From contig CM042012.1 in assembly GCA_023525715.1 (NCBI GenBank), positions 35,636,651-35,700,650 of the forward strand: 64,000 bases of DNA, given 5' to 3'. Positions 23,905 to 33,835 of the stretch are shown one piece after another. The position numbers and the translations under genes are program-made. Origin of the DNA: Cichorium intybus (Eukaryota > Streptophyta > Magnoliopsida > Asterales > Asteraceae). Every line of letters starts with the position of its first letter. Positions within the stretch are counted from its first letter, which is position 1. The notes beneath the pieces were generated by a model. The model had not been told where the DNA came from and did no database searches. It saw nothing but the letters and a program-made list of their open reading frames with translations.

Positions 23905-26900
23905 CTCACAAGTATATCTAAAACTCAAAACTTCTGATCCTTAATTCCTTAATACATGATGTGTTTCTCACATTTGCTCTGTATGTAGGGATTCAGTAGG
24001 ACGCAAGACATTGACATATGAGAATATTCAGATTGGATCACGAGCTCGTGCAGTTTTGAAGTTTAGCTAGATATTTGACTTTGTTATTAGCTAGTAGATT
24101 GTATGACATTGTTTTCACATATTGCATTGTCTGAGGATATTTTTCATTTAATAAAATGTTATTTTTCTTTTAAAATATAGTTGTTTAAATTATCCTTGAA
24201 ATGTTGTATGAATGTGTTGATAGAATAAATGGTAATAACTTGAATGTTGATCCATCCAAACTGTGTTGGACTTATTAATTGTGTTTTCTATAATTGTTAA
24301 TATTTGTAAGAATCGCTTCAACCAAAAGTACAGGTGGACAGGACTTTGGAATCATTTGACTTAGAGTCACATGATGAATTGAGATCTTGATAAAATTGTT
24401 TGTTGCAATAAATGAATCACGCAAAGATCCAATAGATAGGATTTTGGAATCAGTTGACTTAGAGTCAAGTGATGAATACATATCTTGAACAAACTAACAA
24501 AGTCATAAATTTACATAGAGATGTAAAAGACATTAAGATTATGAGCAACGGACACATTAGTTATTGTGAATTGCTCGAATCTTCAAATAAATCACAATTA
24601 GTTATACTTCATAATATTTGCCAATCAATATGACAAATACGACTTCTCTTATCAGAAAAAGTGATTGATTGAAACCTTGAACTATTCAAGGACTTCAAAG
24701 GAAGTTTAAGATCAACAAAATCTGAGTGAAAACATAAACTGAGAAAATGTTTCACAGTTCTTTCTCTTCCAATAACATTAAATAGTTATAATGTATCTTA
24801 GGGAAGATGATCGAGCATTGGTCGAAATAGTTCGTTCCTCGATGTATTAGATACACCTCCAATAAGTTTTGGTAAATTAGATATTCAAACAGTCAGACCA
24901 TAAAAGCATATTCCAACCACATCTTAGACTAAGTAGGTTGCACAGACACTATCTGAAGTGTAAAGCAGGGTTCATCCTTACTTGTACACAAAGAGGGGCT
25001 GGGGTCATGAAGAGTTCGTCCGAACCTCATAAATAGCCTGAACCTGATCAACTGTATCATTTCATTGGCCATCTCGCATGTACCTATGAAAAAAGAGTCC
25101 TTTTAGAAAGAACTCATGTTCCAAGGAACCAGTGGGAGTAAAAGCGATCCTGAAGGAGTTCAAGGATTAGCCAAGTGAAAGAACCTCTAATCATCACTAG
25201 GACTTGACCAATGATCGGATTCCTATTACACCTTACATACTCTTCTCTTCGTAGACCAGTAGTATTGGTCACCTTCATAAAGTGTTATGATATGGGTGAC
25301 ATACTAATTAGTGCTAAAACACTAAGTTAGTACGGATAAGCTATCCTACTACTTGGAAGCATTGGTGAGCCCGGTTGCTACCAAATAAGAGAACCTAAGG
25401 GCAAGACTCGGTCTATGCAACAATTTGACTGATTTTACACATAGCCTAAAGAACCAGTAGGAGTAATTGAACCATCAAAAAGGCAACATAGATAGAAATG
25501 TACCTACATTCTAAGCAAGAATGGTTGAGTGAGGCGATACTCAAAGTCATGTGATTGATTTTGAGAGAGACGCTCTCAACAGAACTGAAACAAATCTGAA
25601 AATATATTGTTTGCTATAACTGCACTTCGTGAGTCATAGCAGGATTGGATGATTTGAACCGCTTTCCTTAAATGAAAAAAAAACACAAGGGTTGCGTATA
25701 AAACACAACCAAAAGGGTTTAGAACATGCCCATACAAAAGGACAGACCAGAGATTCATCTAACGGGCACCTTGCAAGGAAGGATCTTCAGATTCACAAAA
25801 TATGCCAAAAGTTTGGATTTTGTGAATAGTCCGAAAGATTCCTATGATTATGTCAAAAGTTTGGATTTTGGATTCTCAAAATATGCCAAAAGGTTGGAAT
25901 TTGTGAATATTCTGAAATAGTTCCATAACTATGTCAAAGCTAGTGGGAGTATCATTGTGATCCGCCTTTCAATGTATGTCGGTTACATACTATTTCTAGG
26001 AAACATCCCTTATCATTACAAAGTGTAATGACTTGGCATTAAGAGATGATTCGCTATGAAAGATCTAAAGAAGATACAATGTACACACGTGGTTACATGC
26101 ATCTGTCAGATAGATAAAATTTCCAGTAAAGAACCTGCCAGTATAAGTATGATCTTGATGAGATTCAAGATGCATAACCACAGAAAAGGGTTTTCTAAAA
26201 GTCATGACACAGGGATAATGAGTAATCCTTAAGTTATGAAAAAGTTCAGAATGGAACAAGTCGGATTCAATGAATTGCTGCAAGTTGAATCGATCATAAG
26301 TGTCATGGACTTATCCTGATAACTTAATGCTTAGAGCATAGTAAGTTGGATTCAGGACACAGCCTAGCTGAGAATACTGGACAGATTATTTAAACACACC
26401 TGAGAAATCATTGTGGGACGATTGGGGTGAATATAATAATAGTTTGAAAGGAGTTTCAAATTTGTGATTATTTACATCAGTAAGTGGAGCTAAGGGACTT
26501 CATGGTTGAAGAGTTTTGACAGTATATTGATGGTTGTCCTTAACATCATTATCACCCTGAAATCTTCTTGACACCAAAGGGTGCAGTCATCTGGACTAAT
26601 GAACCCGATAACCATGAGAAGTCACACCACCGTTTCAGAAGTAGAGTTAGGAGAGAAAAACAATATGACATATTAAGATATCATCAGAATAATATTCGAT
26701 CAGATTATCTGCAATGATGTGTATCATGAACAAATGTAAGACATTTTGGATACATAGACAGAATGAAGATCATTTTGGTTATATAGACATATAAAATATT
26801 AATTAAGTTTAAAGAAACCAAGAAACACATAACAACATTATATTAGATCTGATTTGGTGATTATCCTATAGAGACTTGATAATAAGCAGTGTAGCTACCG

Positions 26901-27662
26901 GTCAGACTTTATGTTTCACTTTGCATGTTTTACTTCCCGAATAATATGATTATTAAAAGGTCCACAGTTTCTCATACTTTCGGAAGTAAGTAGTGAATTA
27001 AGACTATCATGAATTGAATTGTAGATTTTCTAAGGAGTTAGACATAGAAATAGTGTTGCTGTAATATTCATGAGTACTTAGAAATGGAGATGTGAGTATT
27101 GGACAAACCCACGCTCAGAGAATTACTTCATGGATTATATCACGAGTAATTCTGAGACGATAATATCTTATGGTCTTGAAACGGAGACATGAGTTGAAAT
27201 TTACAAGTCGGTTGTTCATTGATAATGTGTAAACATATCGGTAACTCGATGTTATAAAACGTATTGTTGTGTGCAATTTGATGAGTAAAAGACATAAGCA
27301 TATGAGTCAAAGTTTATTCGTTCCTTTTACCCTAACGGAAAAAGCGATATCTTTGGGACCCTCGATGATTTGCTGTTGACTTATAGTGCTGGCCATCCGG
27401 ACTAAATTGATGTGTTCAATTAGAAGTCTCATATCATCACAAATCAGGAATCGGGAAACCAAGTATTGGACATTGAGATTGATTCTAAACCATGTCTCAA
27501 GTCCGAATGATATCTTGTAGAACGAAGGATCATATGATCACTTATCTGAGGACATGTAACTGACTGGGTTAGAGTTCGGCAGCGGCTTTTGGAAGCTACA
27601 ATTTGCTGATCAATTTGGAAGTTATATTGATTTATAGTTATAGACCTATCCAAGTGGGAGAC
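23905..27662 (+). other. Presumed interior of copia element G, no coding recognised
   Basis: 3.76 kb without identifiable gag or pol motifs in any frame. Some short internal duplications are visible: 24340-24390 is repeated at 24438-24487, and a TATGCCAAAAG-type phrase recurs at 25800-25895. It is assigned to G only because it lies between G's stub and 3' LTR. It could be a strongly decayed or naturally non-coding copia interior, or contain further unrecognised insertions. Confidence 0.45.
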
Positions 27663-27983
27663 TGTTGGATTAGGTGTCTAAGCAATAACTATAATTTAGG
27701 AATATACTTGAATTGATGGCAGCACAGTCCTTTTGGGTTGCCCTCAATCCTAGTAGAGGACAATATAACCTATAGAGAGAAAGAGAGATTAATATATTAT
27801 GAGGATAATATATTAATTAGAAACACTTATATTAAATTTGTTAATATATTATGAGAATAATATATTAATTAGAAATTGTAATATTTAATTAATGATTAAT
27901 CAGAAATTAATTAGAATTGATTTTGGGATTAATTTGATTAATAAAAAGTGCAGGGGCTTAATTATAATTGTTCAATAGTTGAG

Positions 27984-27985
<2 letters not shown>

Positions 27986-28051
<66 letters not shown>
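27986..28051. repeat. (AT)n microsatellite in LTR G
   Basis: About 33 units of AT inside the copia LTR, upstream of its TATA box. Confidence 0.97.
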
Positions 28052-28053
<2 letters not shown>

Positions 28054-28162
28054 GTATATTGGTTAATTATGGTAATGATAAGCTAGTTGAATTGTATGAT
28101 AAAAAGCTTATCATATCAAGGGTTCAAATAAGGCACTTATAAGCCTTATGACTTATCATTCT

Positions 28163-28184
28163 GGGGCTATAAATAGAGAGCCCC
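28163..28184 (+). promoter_or_regulatory. TATA box of LTR G inside an inverted repeat
   Basis: GGGGCT (28163-28168) and AGCCCC (28179-28184) form perfect 6-bp arms around ATAAATAGAG, so the TATA motif CTATAAATAG lies across the loop. Transcription would start some 30 bases downstream. The same design is seen in LTR F. Confidence 0.8.
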
Positions 28185-28463
28185 AAGCCCTTATAATACA
28201 AGCCAAAAAGGAGTTCTCTCCTTCTATTCTCTCTTGTTTCTTGCTTGCTAAGTTTTGGGTGTGAGCCATTAGAGGCTCGACACTTGTGGTGCTTGCTTCC
28301 AAAAGATCAAAAGGTATGTATTCTTTATGAAATTTTCGATTATACCTTTAGTGTTCTTATTATGTTCGTAGTTATAGATTTAATTGTGAAAACATAGATC
28401 CTTTAGGTTGCATGTGAACGTAAGATATTTAAGTTTATTGTTTGCATTTTTTCCAACACTAAG

Positions 28464-28716
28464 AAGTGAGAATAGTGGAAGCAGGGTTGAAAAGAATTCA
28501 GAATAGGAAGTCGAGACTAGAACCGGAAATTAATAATTTGGGTTTAGGAGGAGTGGCACTATGCTCTGTGGTGAATTTTCAATTGGCGTGATCTTCATCT
28601 CCTCAATTGCTCAACTTTAAAGCATCATCTTTTTCGATCATAATTAATGGCGTGTGCGATGCTTAAGGAACCAATAATCAGATGTGTCTCTTTTGAATCT
28701 AACTCGTTAAGGCGCT
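28464..28716. other. Sequence between G and LTR B2, origin unknown
   Basis: Directly follows G's right TSD and once joined 12822-12993. It contains a 20-base-scale inverted similarity (TCAATTGGCG / CCTCAATTGC) but no recognisable gene. Confidence 0.4.
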
Positions 28717-28815
28717 TGTAAGACCCTAATACCGAGAAGTCAATTTTCGAGTTTTAAAGAGTCAAAGTTCGCGGAGGAAAGGAAACAAAAGGTATGGAAA
28801 ATGGTGAAAAAGGCC

Positions 28816-28850
28816 ATTAGCGTCGCTAATAAGGATGTTAGCGACGCTAA
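28816..28850. promoter_or_regulatory. Paired palindromes upstream of the TATA region, LTR B2
   Basis: Perfect palindromes ATTAGCG-T-CGCTAAT (28816-28830) and TTAGCG-A-CGCTAA (28838-28850), with more decayed versions up to about 28965. The core differs from LTR B (GATAGCG...), but position and spacing are alike. Confidence 0.8.
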
Positions 28851-29592
28851 TGTTGCTTAACGACGATATTCTGCTTTTTAGTGACGCTATATTGCTAGCC
28901 TGGTGGGTGGGTTTGCACAATCACTATTAGCGACCTAACCTTAGGGTTAGCGGTGCTAACTTCTGATTTTGGGCCAAAACCCTAGATTTTCATGCTTGGG
29001 CCGTATTTAAAGGTGTTATAAACCTAGGGTAGCCAGATTTTCGTGTTTCAGCCCCCAAAACATTTTTCCCTCTCTAGACTTCTTCGTTGAGTTTTTGGTG
29101 TTTCTAACCTCTTTGGAAGGATTTTTGAAGCCTTGTTGATGCTAGAAGGAAGGTGGTGATGCTACAAGTTGTTTCTCTTGAGTGAAGCTTCAAAGATCTG
29201 TATTTTTATGGACCATTGTGAGTCAAGTTCTCACCTTTATGCTTTTTATGGTTCTTCTTATGATTTAAGTGGGTTTTTATGGATTTAAATGATGTAATGG
29301 TCCCTTTTGGTGATTGTCTATGTTTAAGAAGGATAAAGTTAGGAACTTTATGCCTTAAATCCTTGATTTAGAACCTTTGGGATGGTTTAGATAGTAAGTC
29401 AAACTCTCTTTGGTGATTTTGATTAGTTTGGACCATTTTGGACTTAGATCTTGTTCTTGAGTTTGTGTGATGGTGTTAGAATGTTAAAGTTAGGATTTTT
29501 ATGAACTTAGGGAGTGTTTGGAAGGTTCCTGGATGGATTAAGATCTTGGCTGAATGGATTAAGAACTTAATGGACTTTTGGAATTGTTCATA

Positions 29593-29630
29593 GTTAGCGA
29601 CGCTAACTTGGGGAGTTAGTAGTGATAACT
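29593..29630. promoter_or_regulatory. Second palindrome site of LTR B2
   Basis: Perfect GTTAGCG-A-CGCTAAC at 29593-29607, followed by a decayed partner at 29614-29630. It uses the same core as 28816-28850, about 750 bases earlier. Confidence 0.78.
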
Positions 29631-29936
29631 GTGTATGTTGGCTTTTGTTGACTTTGACCTTTGACCGTTGGCTTTTTGACCAGTTTGACTTTTGGTAAAA
29701 CTTGAGAGTTTTGGATACCGGTTTTAGAGGATTATCCTGTTTGGGATTTAGGAAGTTCTAAGTGGAGTTTATCCTTGTTAGGAAGTTCGCATTGTCATAT
29801 CTGAGGACGTGCGTGAGGAGTGTTGTTTGACTTCGCGGATCAGGTGAGTCTTCTCACTATACTATGGGTGATGTTACATGCGTAGATAGACTTTATTACT
29901 TTGTGTTATAATGTGATTGTCTGTGCTTTATGTGTT

Positions 29937-30085
29937 TGCCGACGAAAGTCGATGACTGCCGGTCTATGGGCCGACGGTGCCGGCTCGAGAGCCGATGACG
30001 ATGTTTGACGACGAAAGTCGATGATGATGTTTGCTGACGAAAGTCGATGACGATGTTTGCCGACGAAAGTCGATAACGATGTTTG
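29937..30085. repeat. Minisatellite with about 27-bp units in LTR B2
   Basis: Imperfect copies of GACGAAAGTCGATGACGATG with spacers; each can fold as GAC-GAAA-GTC. A comparable punctuated array sits at the matching place in LTR B (2820-2990) and in solo LTR C (34510-34640). Confidence 0.85.
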
Positions 30086-30348
30086 TGCTTTGTGCTTACT
30101 CTTTCAGCCTAACTGTTTTTCAGGTATTTGTTGGCTTGAGCTTGGAGCACGGCGCGACTGTACCGCATCTGAGGTTTTTGTTAATCAAGTATTCCGCTGG
30201 ATAATCTTTACAATTGTTTTGTTAAATACGTTTTGATATGTTTTAAATATTAAGTTTTAATTTGGGCGATTTTTATTTGAGTAACCTCTTTTACGAATTT
30301 GTACTGTTTTTAAAACGAAAATTTTTTTATGAGATTTGGGACGTTATA

Positions 30349-30525
30349 AGGCTAATGTAGGTTTGATGTCGGACGCTTGGAGTCGGCGGCCCCCCTTAGT
30401 GGACTAAACTATGAATTAAGTTTTGGCCTAAATGAATTATATACTAAACTGAAGGCTAAAAATATGATGCCCATTAAACGTTGATGTCCTGGGCCGTGCC
30501 CCAGCTCGCCGGGCCACCCCTGTTC
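30349..30525. other. Short stretch with GC-rich block, unassigned
   Basis: Contains a GC-rich segment (GGCCGTGCCCCAGCTCGCCG, around 30491-30510) unlike its surroundings. It may be the end of a degraded transposon. No gene is visible. Confidence 0.35.
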
Positions 30526-30813
30526 GTGAATTCCAAGATAAAGGTGATTTGGTACGGGAAAAAGATGATACAAACGAAGACAGGCATGATGTTGATGTAC
30601 TCCAAGATAGACATGATATGGTCACTATAACAAAATGAAGCTATTGTAACACCTATAAAGGCTTGGGTTGGCCTTATTCATGAATTCCAAGATAAAGGTG
30701 ATTAGGTACAGGATAAAAATGATACAAACCAATATAGGCATGATGTTGATGTACTCCAAGATAGACATGATATGGTCACTATAACAAAATGAAGCTATTG
30801 TAACACCTATAAA
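30526..30813. repeat. 154-bp tandem duplication ending at a CACTA terminus
   Basis: Two copies (from 30526 and from 30680) share about 134 matching bases with a 20-base unique spacer. Both carry CACTATAACAAAATGAAGC (30623 and 30777), so the transposon terminus and the DNA outside it were duplicated together. Confidence 0.88.
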
Positions 30814-31625
30814 CTATTGCATTATGCCTAAAACGTGTTGTATTATGTATAACCTAGCACTTTATCGAGTGTTGCCTTAGACCTAAAACAACACCTTTTT
30901 TAGAATAGGCCACATTTTTCAAAAGTGTTATATATACTTTATAAATACAACACTTTTTAAGTGCAACGGTTTTTCCACAAATTGCAACACTTTGTCATTA
31001 CTTCCACCACCCTATGACAACACTTTTGCCTATCATACCCCCAACCTATAACAAAACTTTTACCTATTAACTGCAACACTTTTATTTATTTCCAATTGAA
31101 TAAGTATCACACTTTTCTAGTATTTTTTATAACACTTTCAATCTTTTATATAACATTTTAGCATGCTTTTTAAATATAATAATGCAACACTTTTCAAAGT
31201 CTAAAAAACACTTTACTTGATACAATGCAAACATTTATTAGTTTATTCGTGGCGTTTTTGCTAAACTTAATACAATGCAATGATATACATTGCTAATTCT
31301 TTCAACTATAGAAATAAAAACATATAATAGATAGTATCATACTGTATTTTAACACATATGTCCAAACTCAAATGATAACCATAAAATATAGTCACCAAAA
31401 AATGTTGGTTATAATCACGAAAAATATTAAATTCTTCCTCCATATGTATTTTCTCAGTTGTTCCATTTGATCATAACTCATGTTAAGAACTCTTGAACAA
31501 CTCGAAGAGGTACTTTCCCTATACACTTTGTACTGCATCTTCAACTACTTTGTCAATATCTTTTCACATACTTTCTAACTAAGCATTTTGTCTTGCATGA
31601 TCCTCTTGTAACTCTTTCTGCATAT

Positions 31626-31630
31626 CATGC
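31626..31630. repeat. Target-site duplication of solo LTR C
   Basis: CATGC at 31626-31630 is repeated at 35370-35374, directly outside TGTAACATCC... and ...GGGTGTTTCA. Confidence 0.88.
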
Positions 31631-33024
31631 TGTAACATCCGTGTTTTAGGCCTAAGAGTTTTGTGCTTAAACCGACAAATAAAATTTATTTTGTAAATAA
31701 AGAAAACAAATGAGTAACTAAATTTAATATTTTGTTATATTTTATATTGTGAATAAATGAGCCAAATATAGTTTTAAAATCAGTTTGTAACGAAATGTGA
31801 GAAATTTTGTCATAAGGACTAAAAGTGTCAATTTGGCCAAACTTACCCTAAGTAAATTTGACTAGTCATGGATTTAGAAAATTAGAATATATATTAAAGG
31901 AATTGAGGTGGAGTTTAAATTAGGTCTAATAATTCCTTGAATTTCACTAAGGACCTAAATCGTTAAGAATTTTAGAGTAAGGGACCATTTGTGTCAATTT
32001 GGGAAAACTAAGGGTTAGTGTTGACCTAGAGAATGACTCAAGTGAAATAAGTAATTATATTTGGGTCATGAGTGTGAACTTAGAGACTTCTAGTTAGAAG
32101 AATTGACTTTATGGGTGTTGGGTGATGTAAGACCAAACTATAAGGACTAGTTTTGCCAATTTTGAAAGATATCAAGTTTTTGATGGGGGTTTCCCCCATT
32201 TCAGCCAAAACGTGATTTGAGAGAGAGGAGGAGAGGAGATGGCGGTTTTCTTAGAGTTCTTGAGAGATTTGAGCTTGGATTTGATGATTCTTGCAAACCT
32301 TGAAGTGTCCTATCAATCTAAGGTATAAACCCTTCACCTTCTAGCTTTGAATTCGAGTTAGGGTTTGGGGTTTTGACCCAATTCGAGATTTATGGTGGGA
32401 TGAGGTTATTCCTATGATTCCCCAATGTTTATTTGATGCTTCTAAGTTGGTTGGAGTCTACATTCAATCCATGGATGCTCTAGATTCAATTACTTGGATG
32501 AATTGGGTGTTATGAACCCTTGAAATTGGGGCTTTTGTGATTTGTTGAGGAATCTAGAAATTGGCGGATGATTATGGTGGCTTTGGATGAGGGGATTCAT
32601 TTCTAATGATTCCCTAATGATTCCAACCTTTGATTTGTAGTCTTAAACCTTGAATCACTAGAAAATGGGAATTTGGTGTTGGAAATGGGTTTTATTCATG
32701 TAGATGATGATTGGATATCTTGTTTAATGGATGAATGAATTTTTTACTTCAATTTGGATGTATAAGTGGAGTGAGGATCATTTCCTAATGATTCCATGGA
32801 ATAGAATTGGGTATTCCATGGTTTAAGCTTGTAGAGTGAAGTTGTGATCATGGCATGTAATGGATTCATTTGAAATGATACTGGGTAGTTTAAATGAGTA
32901 TAATTATGTTTAAATTGAGGTTGAATCATGTCCTTTTGATGTCCATAAGGTTGGGAAAGTGTTAGAGCTTGATTCGGGTCAAAAAGGGGTGAAAAGGACC
33001 AAAATCGGAGATACAGCAGGCTGT

Positions 33025-33058
33025 ACACGACCCGTGTCAATTCTGCACAACCCGTGTG
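33025..33058. promoter_or_regulatory. Palindrome pair in solo LTR C
   Basis: ACACG-ACC-CGTGT at 33025-33037 and a decayed partner at 33045-33058. The cluster continues after the inserted transposon, at 33855-33886 (TACACG-ACC-CGTGTA at 33872-33886), so the insertion split it. Confidence 0.75.
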
Positions 33059-33079
33059 AAGATTTTTGGACTTACTGGT

Positions 33080-33835
33080 AGACCTGACAATGAATCGGGT
33101 TTGGAGTGGATCAGCATTGATCCAAACCCTTTTAGCAAATTCCAAAAGTTAATCCAAACCTGATCCGTAACCCGCAGGGTTTTGAATAATCAAACTCGTA
33201 CCCTTATCCACCGGATCAACGAATACCCAACCCTTTTACCCGACCCATTTACGATATTAATGTTACACAATGATTACGCATTCCAACAAATATAACATGA
33301 ATCATATTTTTTATTTAATACTTATAAATTTTTTTTCATAATAACACAAACGTCTAATATAGCTTAATACTTTAAATAACAATTCCAAAAAAAAACAAAT
33401 GTCTACAATTGCAAAAATGCATGAGAATATATAGACATTGAGATGCATCTTCAAAAAATCTGTACATTCAAAAGTTACGATTAATTGATGCCATCTTTGA
33501 ACTTTATTCTTCTTGGAGTCTAATAATACTTGGGAATTAGGAAGTGGAATGACGAAGGAACGACTACTCAGTCCACGAGGACCTCGACTCTTGAGTACGC
33601 TATATGGTTGTAAAAGTAATAATTTATAAATAATAAATTAATATTATTATAATTTAAACAGGACGGGTTATTAGCGGATCAGATCGATAGTGATCCAAAC
33701 CCAACCCTTTTAGCAAAAGAGTTAACGGGTACGGGTCGTTAACGGGTAAACGGATCACAAATAATGATCCAAACCCATAAATTTTGCATGGGTTTGGAGC
33801 GGATCAGGGTCAAAACAAGCTCCATTGCCAGGTCT
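33080..33835. mobile_element. 756-bp non-autonomous DNA transposon, 10-bp TSD
   Basis: Terminal inverted repeats start AGACCTGACAATG on the left and, reverse-complemented, AGACCTGGCAATG on the right, with further inverted similarity inside (GGATCAG..., TCCAAACCC). The flank ACTTACTGGT occurs at 33070-33079 and again at 33836-33845. A 9-10-bp TSD suggests the Mutator-like superfamily, but the termini do not decide it. No ORF is meaningful. Confidence 0.85.

Larger units (their letters stand above)
12999..28458 (+). mobile_element. Copia-like element 'G', hosting element H and partly deleted
   Basis: The first 14 bases of its 5' LTR (12999-13012) match the start of the 3' LTR at 27663 exactly, and element H begins at the next base. 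On H's far side the LTR does not resume. H ends in the middle of its interior at 23904 and directly abuts what I take to be G's interior, so one deletion removed the rest of H together with most of G's 5' LTR and primer site. The polypurine-like AAGTGGGAGAC precedes 27663. Confidence 0.8.
27663..28458 (+). repeat. 3' LTR of copia element G (796 bp)
   Basis: Runs from TGTTGGATTAGG to TCCAACA (inverted ends), followed by the TSD CTAAG. It contains two copies of an AT hairpin (arms TAATATATTA/TAATATATTA, near 27790-27815 and 27840-27868), an (AT)n array, and a TATA box in an inverted repeat. Confidence 0.88.
28717..30348 (+). mobile_element. Gypsy-type solo LTR 'B2'
   Basis: Starts TGTAAGACCC and ends GGGACGTTATA. 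Its layout parallels LTR B in the opposite orientation: palindromes, a TATA-like GTATTTAAAGG near 29003, a second palindrome about 600 bases on, a punctuated repeat, and an A/T-rich tail. No internal region adjoins it. Flanking pentamers GCGCT and AGGCT do not match, so the insertion cannot be proved from a TSD. Confidence 0.65.

Noticed and set aside
28712..30353. TSD for LTR B2 (GCGCT versus AGGCT)
   Set aside because: Only three of five bases agree, so I do not claim it as a target-site duplication.
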